Part shown: positions 56,554-64,000 of the stretch, piece after piece
How positions within the stretch are numbered: the first letter of the stretch is position 1
Layout: every line of letters begins with the position of its first letter
Assembly (NCBI RefSeq): GCF_001653135.1
Contig: NZ_BDDS01000001.1
Location: 496,001 to 560,000 of the forward strand
Reading direction: 5' to 3'
DNA: 64,000 bases
From: Pseudoalteromonas neustonica
GTDB taxonomy: Bacteria; Pseudomonadota; Gammaproteobacteria; Enterobacterales; Alteromonadaceae
The notes under the pieces: model-generated
Told to the model about the DNA's origin: nothing
What the model saw: only the letters and a program-made list of their open reading frames with translations
Database searches by the model: none
Made by a program: the position numbers and the translations under genes

Positions 56554-56937
56554 TTGGATAAAAACATGAAAATTCTTGTTGTTGATGACTTTTCGACGAT
56601 GAGACGTATTATCAAAAATCTGTTAAGGGATTTAGGTTTTACTAATGTGCAAGAAGCTGATGATGGCTCAACAGCTTTGCCGATGCTGCAAAATCAAGAG
56701 TTTGATTTTGTTGTGACAGACTGGAATATGCCTGGAATGCAAGGTATTGATTTGCTAAGAGCAATCAGAGCGGATGATACGCTTAAGCATATTCCAGTGT
56801 TAATGGTAACCGCAGAAGCTAAAAAAGAACAAATTGTAGCTGCTGCACAAGCCGGCGTTAACGGCTACATCGTTAAACCATTTACTGCAGCAACACTAAA
56901 AACCAAATTGGAAAAAGTGTTTGAGCGTTTAGGTTAA
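56554..56937 (+). CDS. cheY: Chemotaxis response regulator CheY
   Basis: CheY-P binds FliM and changes motor rotation. The 127-residue product is a single receiver domain with the acidic pair Asp11-Asp12, phospho-acceptor Asp56 in VVTDWNMPG, Thr86 and Lys108 (IVKPF). I keep the TTG start at 56554: GGAGG lies 5 bases upstream, whereas the ATG at 56566 would be 17 bases from it. Relatives share the DKNMKIL start. Confidence 0.95.
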   Translation: MDKNMKILVVDDFSTMRRIIKNLLRDLGFTNVQEADDGSTALPMLQNQEFDFVVTDWNMPGMQGIDLLRAIRADDTLKHIPVLMVTAEAKKEQIVAAAQAGVNGYIVKPFTAATLKTKLEKVFERLG

Positions 56938-56954
56938 ATAAAGAGGAGAGGCTT

Positions 56955-57719
56955 ATGTCAGCACCTGCTGCGCCTCAGATCAGTTTAGAGCAAGCCCGTC
57001 AGCTTGTGGTTTACTTAGAAAACGGTGAACAAGACAAAGCTGATCAACTAATTCTAGATGCGGCGTCAAAAGAGCAGTCAGAACTTTTTGCAGAGGTTGG
57101 TAAGTTAACTCGCCAACTTCATGATGCGCTGAAAAATTTTGAACTCGATACACGTCTAGCTGATTTAACCACCGAAGCCTTACCGGATGCTAAACAGCGG
57201 CTCAATTATGTTATGGAAATGACAGAAAGTGCTGCTAATAAAACGATGGATGCGGTAGAGGCTAGTTTACCTATAGCTCAGCAACTAGCAGATGAAATTT
57301 CACATATCAAACCCACATGGGATCGTTTGATGAACCGTGAAATTGAATTGGGCGAGTTTAAAACGCTCTGTCATAGCTTAGATAAGTTTATGAATAACTC
57401 GCATTCTAAGACTGATGAATTACAAGGTCTAATGACCAATGTATTGATGGCACAAGATTATCAAGATTTAACTGGGCAAGTAATTCGCCGTGTTATTGAA
57501 CTTGTAAGAGAAGTTGAAGATAGCTTAATCCATTTGCTTACTGCATTTGGTACCCATGATGATGGCGACACTAAAGTACAACAACAAGCCATTGAAACAC
57601 CGCCTGCTGAAGATACACTTGCAGGTCCTGAAGGGCCAATAATTGATAAAGAATCACGTGATGATGTTGTCTCAGGACAAGATGAAGTTGATGATTTGTT
57701 ATCAAGCTTGGGTTTCTAA
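56955..57719 (+). CDS. cheZ: CheY-P phosphatase CheZ
   Basis: CheZ dephosphorylates CheY-P. The 254-residue product is mostly long helices. LMAQDYQDLTGQVIRRVIEL near residues 168-187 carries the catalytic Gln (in the QDLTGQ block) and Asp. The C-terminal peptide GQDEVDDLLSSLGF is the CheY-binding tail after a flexible acidic linker. AGGAGAGG precedes the ATG. cheA follows after 14 bases. Confidence 0.95.
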   Translation: MSAPAAPQISLEQARQLVVYLENGEQDKADQLILDAASKEQSELFAEVGKLTRQLHDALKNFELDTRLADLTTEALPDAKQRLNYVMEMTESAANKTMDAVEASLPIAQQLADEISHIKPTWDRLMNREIELGEFKTLCHSLDKFMNNSHSKTDELQGLMTNVLMAQDYQDLTGQVIRRVIELVREVEDSLIHLLTAFGTHDDGDTKVQQQAIETPPAEDTLAGPEGPIIDKESRDDVVSGQDEVDDLLSSLGF

Positions 57720-57733
57720 GAGGAGAAGACTGC

Positions 57734-59917
57734 ATGAGCTTTGAAGTCGATGAAGATATTTTACAAGATTTTCTAGTTGAAGCTGGAGAAATTCTTGAGC
57801 TTTTATCAGAACAGCTAGTAGAACTTGAAAATAACCCTGATGATACCGAGTTGCTCAATGCAATTTTCCGTGGATTTCATACGGTTAAAGGCGGCGCCGG
57901 TTTTTTAAGCATGACCGAGTTAGTTGATGCTTGTCATGGTGCAGAGAATGTTTTTGATTTGTTACGCCAGGGTGTTCGAAAAGTAAATTCTGAGCTGATG
58001 GATGTTATCCTACAAGCATTAGATACTATAAATGAGATGTTCGCTACAATTCAAAGTAGAGAAAAGCCGACCCCTGCTGATCCTGAATTATTAGCGATAA
58101 TGCATAGATTGGGGCAACCGCCCACAGCTGATGAAGAAAGCGCCATCGAAGTTACAGAAGCACCAGCTGAAGTAAATGATGAGTCAGCTTCAGGTGACGA
58201 TCCATTTGCATTTGATTTGTTATTTGATGGACAAGTAGATAGCCCGCAAGCCGATACACAAATTGATGATATATCGGAAGATGAATTTGAAAATTTGCTT
58301 GATGAACTTCATGGCAAAGGACAAAGTCCGATAATATCAAGTACGACGGCAAGTAGTGCTAATAGTAGTGATATAACCGATGACGAGTTTGATAATTTAT
58401 TGGATGAATTACATGGTGTAGGTAGTTTTGGTGCTGTTAGTAATGATATTCCGGTCAGCAAACCTGAAGCACCAAAAGACCCAATAGCACCGGTAAATAA
58501 ACCCGTGGTAAGTCAAACCGATGATGAAATCAGTGATGATGAATTTGAAGCATTACTTGATGAATTACATGGTAAAGGCAGTGCTCCAAAAGCGACAGAA
58601 GAAGCACCTATTGCAGCGGCTACTCCAAAAGTAGCACCCGCAGCACCTAAAGCTGCTGCTCCTGCACCAGTTTCTAAGCCAGCACCAGTGAGTCAGCCTG
58701 CAAAAGTTGCTGATAAACCAGCTGCGGTAGCTAAAAAACCAGCACCAACGCAAGCAGAAACAACAGTTCGTGTTGATACTAAGCGCCTTGACCAAATAAT
58801 GAATATGGTCGGTGAATTAGTATTGGTTCGTAATCGTTTAGTAAGCTTAGCAACAAATACTGATAGCGAAACTATGGGTAAAGCTATCTCTAATCTCGAT
58901 GTCGTTACGGCTGATTTACAAGGTGCCGTAATGAAAACCCGAATGCAGCCGATTAAGAAAGTGTTTGGTCGTTTCCCACGAGTTGTAAGAGATTTAGCGC
59001 GTAGTTTGAAAAAAGATATAAACTTATTACTTGTTGGTGAAGAAACTGACCTAGATAAAAATCTAGTTGAAGCTTTAGCTGACCCATTAGTGCATTTAGT
59101 ACGTAACTCTGTTGACCACGGGATTGAAATGCCAGACGTGCGTGAAGCAAGTGGTAAATCTCGAACAGGTACAGTCACACTTTCAGCTTCTCAAGAAGGC
59201 GATCATATTTTACTGACCATCAAAGATGATGGCGCAGGAATGGATGCAGAGAAACTTAAAAAGATCGCGATTAATAAAGGCGTGTTAGATCATGATCAAG
59301 CGAGTCGATTATCTGATACTGAAGCCTATAACTTAATTTTTGCACCAGGCTTTTCTACCAAAGAAGAGATTTCAGATATATCAGGGCGTGGTGTTGGAAT
59401 GGATGTGGTGAAAACCAAAATCACGCAGCTTAATGGCTCCGTTAATATCCAATCGGAATTAGGTGTTGGCACTATACTTGAAATCAAAGTGCCGTTAACT
59501 TTAGCGATTCTACCCACATTAATGGTGGTAGTTGGTGAGCAAACATTTGCTTTACCTTTGGCCGGTGTAAATGAAATATTTCATTTGGATTTAACTAAAA
59601 CGAATGTGGTTGATGGTCAGTTGACTATTATCGTTCGTAAGAAAGCGATACCGCTGTTTTATTTAGAGCATTGGTTGGTCAAAGGGGCTGATAGATCATT
59701 ACGAAAAGCACAAGGCCATGTGGTTATTGTGCAAATCGGAACTCAGCAAGTTGGTTTTGTGGTGGATTCTTTAATAGGCCAAGAAGAAGTAGTAATCAAG
59801 CCATTGGATGCTTTATTGCAAGGGACACCTGGTATGGCTGGGGCAACAATTACCTCAGACGGTGGTATCGCCTTGATTTTAGATGTTCCTAATCTATTGA
59901 AGCATTACGCAGGATAA
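57734..59917 (+). CDS. cheA: Chemotaxis histidine kinase CheA
   Basis: CheA phosphorylates CheY and CheB on receptor signals. The 727-residue product has an Hpt domain with His49 in GFHTVKGGAGFL. The dimerisation domain starts about 345 (VDTKRLDQIMNMVGELVLVRN). The ATPase domain has VRNSVDHGIEMPD, DDGAGMD and SDISGRGVGMDVVK. A C-terminal CheW-like domain ends the protein. Between Hpt and dimerisation domains there is no recognisable P2 domain. Instead a disordered acidic and Ala/Pro-rich linker carries three copies of a D-E-F-x-x-L-L-D-E-L-H-G motif at residues 183-194, 217-228 and 269-280, which resemble the CheY-binding peptides of FliM and CheZ. Confidence 0.95.
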   Translation: MSFEVDEDILQDFLVEAGEILELLSEQLVELENNPDDTELLNAIFRGFHTVKGGAGFLSMTELVDACHGAENVFDLLRQGVRKVNSELMDVILQALDTINEMFATIQSREKPTPADPELLAIMHRLGQPPTADEESAIEVTEAPAEVNDESASGDDPFAFDLLFDGQVDSPQADTQIDDISEDEFENLLDELHGKGQSPIISSTTASSANSSDITDDEFDNLLDELHGVGSFGAVSNDIPVSKPEAPKDPIAPVNKPVVSQTDDEISDDEFEALLDELHGKGSAPKATEEAPIAAATPKVAPAAPKAAAPAPVSKPAPVSQPAKVADKPAAVAKKPAPTQAETTVRVDTKRLDQIMNMVGELVLVRNRLVSLATNTDSETMGKAISNLDVVTADLQGAVMKTRMQPIKKVFGRFPRVVRDLARSLKKDINLLLVGEETDLDKNLVEALADPLVHLVRNSVDHGIEMPDVREASGKSRTGTVTLSASQEGDHILLTIKDDGAGMDAEKLKKIAINKGVLDHDQASRLSDTEAYNLIFAPGFSTKEEISDISGRGVGMDVVKTKITQLNGSVNIQSELGVGTILEIKVPLTLAILPTLMVVVGEQTFALPLAGVNEIFHLDLTKTNVVDGQLTIIVRKKAIPLFYLEHWLVKGADRSLRKAQGHVVIVQIGTQQVGFVVDSLIGQEEVVIKPLDALLQGTPGMAGATITSDGGIALILDVPNLLKHYAG
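58265..58579 (+). repeat. Three copies of a DEFxxLLDELHGxG motif in CheA linker
   Basis: The copies are encoded at 58265-58321 (DDISEDEFENLLDELHGKG), 58370-58423 (DITDDEFDNLLDELHGVG) and 58520-58579 (DEISDDEFEALLDELHGKG). Their DNA is diverged at third positions, so they are kept by protein-level selection rather than being a fresh duplication. Confidence 0.85.
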
Positions 59918-59935
59918 CCATATATTTATCTTAAT

Positions 59936-59958
59936 ACGGGAGTCTAAATTACTCCCGT
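59936..59958 (+). terminator. GC-rich hairpin between cheA and cheB
   Basis: ACGGGAGT (59936-59943) and ACTCCCGT (59951-59958) form an 8-base-pair stem with a 7-base loop in the 66-base gap. No T run follows, so partial termination or RNA stabilisation within the operon is more likely than full termination. Confidence 0.45.
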
Positions 59959-59983
59959 TGATAAACTTAACAAGAGAATACCA

Positions 59984-61138
59984 ATGGCAGTTAAAGTATT
60001 AGTTGTTGATGATTCTAGTTTTTTTCGTCGCCGTGTGAGTGAAATACTAGAGCAAGATAAGGATATTGAAGTTATTGGTTTTGCGGTTAATGGCCGTGAA
60101 GCAGTAGAAAAGACCAGTCAGTTACGTCCAGATGTAATCACCATGGATATCGAAATGCCTGTGCTTGATGGTATTAGTGCTGTGAAAGAAATCATGGCTG
60201 CAAACCCTACACCTATTTTAATGTTTTCTTCATTAACCCGTGATGGTGCAACAGCAACATTAGATGCGCTTGATGCTGGAGCTTTGGATTTTTTACCGAA
60301 AAAATTTGAAGACATCGCTCGTAATAATGAAGACGCAGTTAAGTTATTACAAAATAAAGTAAAAGAAATTAGCCGCAGGCGCCTATCACGTATTAGTAGG
60401 CCAACAGCTCAAACACGACCAACAGCACCTACAACACCAACAAGGGTCGGTGGAGTTTCAGCGCGATCGTTAACAACTCCTCAGCCTGATCGTACTTTTA
60501 GCAGTAGACCTGCCAGTCCTTCTGTAGCGTCATCTAATAGTTTACGTGCATCAGGAAAAAAATACCAAATTGTCGCGATAGGAACATCAACGGGTGGACC
60601 CGTTGCATTGCAAGCAATTTTAACAAAGTTACCAGCCAATTTCCCTCATCCTATTTTACTGATACAGCATATGCCTGCAGCGTTTACACCTGCTTTTGCG
60701 GCTCGTTTAAATGGATTGTGTCAAATTAAAGTAAAAGAAGCACAACAAGGTGACAGACTGTTACCTGGTGTCGCCTACCTCGCGCCAGGAGGCCAGCAAA
60801 TGCTGATTGAGGGGCGTGGTGGCAGTCGAACATTAAAGGTATTTGAAGACGATAGTGCTAGGATCACTTATAAGCCAAGCGTAGATGTAACCTTTGCAAG
60901 TACTGCAAAAGCTTACCAAGGTGATGTATTAGCAGTTGTGTTGACTGGTATGGGAGCTGATGGCCGCGACGGTGCTAGAATGCTTAAACAAGCAGGGGCA
61001 ACTATTTGGGCACAAGACGAAAAAACAAGTGTTGTTTATGGTATGCCACAAGCCGTTGCGAATGCAGGTCTATCATCTGCAAGTCTTGCGCTCGATGAAG
61101 TAGCAGGGCGAATCGTTCGAGAGATAGGTTGTGGATAA
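59984..61138 (+). CDS. cheB: Chemotaxis methylesterase CheB
   Basis: CheB removes methyl groups from chemoreceptors and deamidates Gln residues. The 384-residue product has a receiver domain (Asp55 in [10 protein letters not shown]), a Pro/Thr/Arg/Ser-rich linker (about 130-185), and the methylesterase domain with Ser in [13 protein letters not shown], His in [16 protein letters not shown] and Asp in [15 protein letters not shown]. The catalytic triad is complete. CAAGAGAAT precedes the ATG. It overlaps the next gene by 8 bases. Confidence 0.95.
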   Translation: MAVKVLVVDDSSFFRRRVSEILEQDKDIEVIGFAVNGREAVEKTSQLRPDVITMDIEMPVLDGISAVKEIMAANPTPILMFSSLTRDGATATLDALDAGALDFLPKKFEDIARNNEDAVKLLQNKVKEISRRRLSRISRPTAQTRPTAPTTPTRVGGVSARSLTTPQPDRTFSSRPASPSVASSNSLRASGKKYQIVAIGTSTGGPVALQAILTKLPANFPHPILLIQHMPAAFTPAFAARLNGLCQIKVKEAQQGDRLLPGVAYLAPGGQQMLIEGRGGSRTLKVFEDDSARITYKPSVDVTFASTAKAYQGDVLAVVLTGMGADGRDGARMLKQAGATIWAQDEKTSVVYGMPQAVANAGLSSASLALDEVAGRIVREIGCG

Positions 61139-61895
61139 GTTATCTTTTTTTGGTTTAGCAATCGCGTTAGGCGCGATTGCTTTTGGTTATGTACTAGAGG
61201 GAGGCGTTGTTAGTGCCTTGTTCAATGGTCCTGCTTTAGTTATAGTGCTCGGTGGTACATTAGGTGCTGTGATGTTGCAATCTCCAGCAAGTACTTTCAT
61301 TAAAGCCTTAAAAATTAGCCATTGGGTTTTTTTCCCGCCAAAACGCGATATAGATAGTGCGATTGAGCAAGTAAAAGCATGGTCTCATAAAGCTCGTCAG
61401 GAGGGGTATTTAGCTCTTGAGGATGCAGCTCTTACCCACCCGGACCCCTATGCGGCGAAAGGCCTCAGTTTGCTCATTGATGGTGCAAGCGAGAATAAGC
61501 TTCGTGATGCACTTGAAATCGATTTATTACTAGAGCGAGATCGTCTACTTGAATCAAGTCGAGTTTATGAGGCTTTAGGGGGCTACAGTCCCACAATAGG
61601 TATTCTGGGGGCAGTGCTTGGCCTGATTCAGGCAATGTCATTTATTACCGAACCGGAAAAACTTGGCGCAGGTGTCGCTACGGCATTTATTGCAACTATT
61701 TACGGTGTCGGTTTGGCAAATCTTTTATTTTTACCTATGGCGAATAAGCTAAAATATCAAGTTGAACAAAAAATGCTTTTACATGAACTATTAGCTGAAG
61801 GCATCATTGCAATGAGCCAAGGTGACAGCCCAGCAAATATTGAATTAAAGCTAGAAGCATATCGCGTTGAGCGCCCTAACTTGATGCAAGAGTAA
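61131..61895 (+). CDS. motA: MotA/PomA family stator protein (MotC-like)
   Basis: The 254-residue product is a stator A subunit. It has four predicted membrane helices, two near the start ([17 protein letters not shown] and [16 protein letters not shown]) and two near 150-205 ([17 protein letters not shown] and [19 protein letters not shown]). A cytoplasmic loop with charged residues lies between. The start is GTG at 61131, overlapping cheB by 8 bases. Location after cheB matches the motCD pair of Pseudomonas, so this may be one of two stator systems in the cell. Ion choice cannot be read with confidence. Confidence 0.92.
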   Translation: MDKLSFFGLAIALGAIAFGYVLEGGVVSALFNGPALVIVLGGTLGAVMLQSPASTFIKALKISHWVFFPPKRDIDSAIEQVKAWSHKARQEGYLALEDAALTHPDPYAAKGLSLLIDGASENKLRDALEIDLLLERDRLLESSRVYEALGGYSPTIGILGAVLGLIQAMSFITEPEKLGAGVATAFIATIYGVGLANLLFLPMANKLKYQVEQKMLLHELLAEGIIAMSQGDSPANIELKLEAYRVERPNLMQE

Positions 61896-61900
61896 TATTT

Positions 61901-62860
61901 ATGATCCGCCGTCGTCTTCGTTCTTCAGCAGCAAGCAATCAGCACACTGAGCGTTGGCTTGTATCTTATGCTGACTACATGACAATTATGTTTGCGTTTT
62001 TTGTTGTTATGTATGCAATAGCAATCAATAAAGATGAAAGCTTTCAAATACTATCAGATTCATTGGAGCAGGTGTTTGATCAATCAGCTCGCCAACATAG
62101 TCAAGAAGGTAAAGGTGTTACAGGCACAGGATTATTGACTGACCGCGTTACGCCAGAAAATGACTTGTTGTTTGGTGAAAGCATACAAAAACAAGAAGCT
62201 GGGCCCGAATTACTCGATGGGCAAAGTGAGACTAGTAACATTAAACAAAAACATTTAGGCAAACCCTTAGATAGTTTGTTAACTAAATTGCAATCAGCAC
62301 TGATTGATGAAATTCGTGATGGTGAAGCAAGTTTAGAATTACATCAAGATTGGTTAATTATTGAGTTAAGTTCAGGCATGCTATTTTCTAGCGGGAGTGC
62401 TGTCGCACATAGTCGTGCGAAAACGGTGATCGGTGTCGTTAAAGATATAATAGCGCCCGTTGATAATTATATAAGAGTGCGCGGCTATACGGATAATGAG
62501 ACTATACAGAACGAAATTTACCGTTCTAATTGGGAGCTATCAGTATCTCGTGCAACTTCTATTTTAGTCGAGTTAGAAGCCCTAGGTATAAACCCTGCCA
62601 GAATGGCAATTGAGGGTTACGGTCAATATTCGCCATTTGCTGATAATGATACAGAACAAGGCCGCGCTGAAAATCGTAAAGTGGTTGTTGCCTTATCTAA
62701 ATATGGATTACCGCCAAAAATACTGAAAGTAGAAGGTGGCCCAGCAATCGAAGAGCCCGAACTTGAATCAATTGAGTTGCCATCGGACGATAACACTATT
62801 AAAGTGATCCAATTACCACATGGTGGAATACGAATTACAACGCGCAACGAAAAAAAATAA
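61901..62860 (+). CDS. motB: MotB family stator protein (MotD-like)
   Basis: The 319-residue product has the MotB N-terminus with a single membrane helix, RWLVSYADYMTIMFAFFVVM. Asp25 is the ion-binding residue. An OmpA-type peptidoglycan-binding domain lies about 150-270 (VRGYTDNETIQNEIYRSNWE, LSVSRATSIL, GYGQYSP, RAENRKVVVAL). A polar C-terminal tail of 50 residues follows. It starts 5 bases after the MotA-like stop and pairs with it. Confidence 0.92.
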   Translation: MIRRRLRSSAASNQHTERWLVSYADYMTIMFAFFVVMYAIAINKDESFQILSDSLEQVFDQSARQHSQEGKGVTGTGLLTDRVTPENDLLFGESIQKQEAGPELLDGQSETSNIKQKHLGKPLDSLLTKLQSALIDEIRDGEASLELHQDWLIIELSSGMLFSSGSAVAHSRAKTVIGVVKDIIAPVDNYIRVRGYTDNETIQNEIYRSNWELSVSRATSILVELEALGINPARMAIEGYGQYSPFADNDTEQGRAENRKVVVALSKYGLPPKILKVEGGPAIEEPELESIELPSDDNTIKVIQLPHGGIRITTRNEKK

Positions 62861-62868
62861 GGTGTGAT

Positions 62869-63639
62869 GTGAAAATTTGGACGGTGGCAAATCAAAAAGG
62901 CGGAGTGGGTAAAACAACCACTGCTGTCAGTCTTGCTGGTATTTTAGCGCTGCAGGGAAAGCGAGTATTATTGATTGATACTGATCCTCATGCATCATTA
63001 ACTTATTATTTTGGAATTGACTCTGAAGATTTAGAAGTCAGTGTTTACGATATTTTTGCACGGGGTAACTCGATGCAAAGTGAAGAAATTTTACAGGCTT
63101 TATGTCCGTCTAATATAGATAATTTAGATATCCTGCCGGCCACCATGGCAATTGCGACGCTCGATCGCAGTATGGGTAATAGAACAGGTATGGGGTTGAT
63201 ATTAAAAAAAGCCTTAGCAAAAATTAGTGATCATTATGATTACGCTATTTTAGATTGTCCACCAGTACTTGGTGTTCTTATGGTGAATGCTTTGGCTGCA
63301 AGTGAGCGTATTTTAGTTCCGGTACAAACGGAGTTTTTAGCATTAAAAGGGCTGGATAGAATGATGCGAACTATGGAGTTAATGCAAAGCTCGCAATCAA
63401 AGCAGTATCAATATACCATTATCCCTACAATGTATGATAAGAGAACTAATGCTTCTCTTGAAGCATACAAAACACTGCAACAAACATATCAAGAAAAAGT
63501 GTGGCCTGGAGTAATACCAGTAGATACTAAATTTCGTGATGCGAGTCTTGCTCAACAGGTGCCCATTCAGTATTGTCCACGATCTCGTGGTGTATACGCC
63601 TATCGTGCATTACTCGATTATTTGATTGAACAAGGTTAA
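62869..63639 (+). CDS. parA: ParA/Soj-like ATPase of the chemotaxis operon
   Basis: The 256-residue product has the ParA Walker A NQKGGVGKTTTAVSLA at residues 7-22, LLIDTDPHASLTYYFG and a YAILDCPPVLGVLMV block. In polar-flagellated gammaproteobacteria the ParA in this place (ParC) places chemotaxis arrays at the pole and is not for chromosome segregation. No ParB partner follows. The start is GTG at 62869 with GGTGTG upstream. A CheW-like gene with ParP features follows 3 bases later, which supports the array-placement role. Confidence 0.9.
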   Translation: MKIWTVANQKGGVGKTTTAVSLAGILALQGKRVLLIDTDPHASLTYYFGIDSEDLEVSVYDIFARGNSMQSEEILQALCPSNIDNLDILPATMAIATLDRSMGNRTGMGLILKKALAKISDHYDYAILDCPPVLGVLMVNALAASERILVPVQTEFLALKGLDRMMRTMELMQSSQSKQYQYTIIPTMYDKRTNASLEAYKTLQQTYQEKVWPGVIPVDTKFRDASLAQQVPIQYCPRSRGVYAYRALLDYLIEQG

Positions 63640-63642
63640 TTA

Positions 63643-64000
63643 ATGAGCAAGCAGTTATTTGCTAATGAAAAAGTTATGACCCAATATTTGGGGGCTTTAC
63701 TGTGCGAGGACGAAGATTCAACTGATTTACAGCCTGTAGCTAAATTGCTTGAGCAAGTTACTTCAACTCAAAAAAATACAGATTTACCAGCAAAGGCATC
63801 GCAACAACCAATTATAATGTTGGATGCGCTTGAAGATGTGAAGCCTCATGAAGAAGAAATTACTGAACAATTAAACCCCGTCCTTGAGAAACCACAGATC
63901 CAAGCTAAGATCAAAGGTATAGCAAATACTGAGCCGAAACTTAGTACAACGCAGCCGAAAACCCCTATTCAACGTCAAGAGGATTATTTTGATGGTGAAT
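63643..64000 (+). CDS. parP: CheW/ParP-like protein, N-terminal part (cut by window end)
   Basis: An open frame starts at the ATG 63643, 3 bases after parA, and runs off the window after 119 codons. It begins MSKQLFANEKVMTQYLGALL and is then acidic and polar without a domain. Position directly after a chemotaxis ParA matches ParP, a protein with a disordered N-terminal part and a C-terminal CheW/AIF domain that ties arrays to ParC and CheA. The CheW part is not in the window, so the name rests on context. Confidence 0.65.
   Translation, partial: MSKQLFANEKVMTQYLGALLCEDEDSTDLQPVAKLLEQVTSTQKNTDLPAKASQQPIIMLDALEDVKPHEEEITEQLNPVLEKPQIQAKIKGIANTEPKLSTTQPKTPIQRQEDYFDGE

Overview
The window comes from an AT-rich marine gammaproteobacterium of the Alteromonadales, most probably a Pseudoalteromonas. 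I infer this from the gene order of a polar flagellum locus (flaG-fliD-fliS ... flrA-flrBC-fliEFGHIJ-fliKLMNOPQR-flhBAFG-fliA-cheYZAB-mot-parA-cheW), from the FlrA/FlrBC and FlhF/FlhG regulators typical of polar flagella, and from the base and codon use. No database search was possible.

Layout. (1) Bases 1-5045 hold the end of one flagellin gene, then flaG, fliD, fliS, a FliT-like small gene and a large Maf/DUF115 protein of the family that transfers nonulosonic acids to flagellin. (2) Bases 5046-7119 are an insertion-sequence graveyard with broken remains of at least three transposase genes (IS4-like N-terminus, ISAs1, IS1634). (3) Bases 7409-22280 are a forward run of sugar genes. It starts with a CDP-hexose pathway (rfbF, rfbG, rfbH). 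It continues with an unusual set: HpcH/HpaI-type aldolase, HAD phosphatase, two radical SAM-SPASM enzymes, a three-domain C-methyltransferase, an acetolactate-synthase-like TPP enzyme and three SDR epimerases/reductases. It ends with an FkbM methyltransferase and a family 2 glycosyltransferase. (4) Bases 22303-30960 encode a pseudaminic-acid-type nonulosonate pathway (pseB, pseC, pseI, a PseG-GNAT fusion, an SpsF-like cytidylyltransferase) with an acyl carrier protein, an acyl-AMP ligase and a Gfo/Idh oxidoreductase added. (5) Bases 31170-37197 hold a second, short flagellin and the regulators FlrA, FlrB and FlrC, with a tag (3-methyladenine glycosylase) gene inserted antisense. (6) Bases 37352-56513 are the basal body, motor switch and export genes through fliA. 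(7) Bases 56554-64000 are cheY, cheZ, cheA, cheB, a MotA/MotB-type stator pair, a ParA-like ATPase and the start of a CheW/ParP-like gene cut by the window edge.

How they work together. FlrA with sigma-54 would switch on flrBC; FlrC with sigma-54 would then switch on fliE, fliK and flhA operons; FliA (sigma-28) acts last. I find sigma-54 core elements (GG-N10-GC with the wider TGGYAY...TTGCW context) before flrB, fliE, fliK and flhA. I also find them before rfbF, pseI and pseB, which suggests that the flagellin glycan genes are in the same regulon. The sugars would be made by regions 3 and 4, attached to flagellin by the Maf protein and perhaps the GT2, and the filament exported by the FlhAB/FliPQR machine.

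The most interesting items are the uncharacterised CDP-sugar modification cassette (about 10.6-20.4 kb), the ACP-dependent acylation module in the nonulosonate pathway, and a CheA whose linker carries three copies of a FliM/CheZ-like CheY-binding motif where the usual P2 domain should be.
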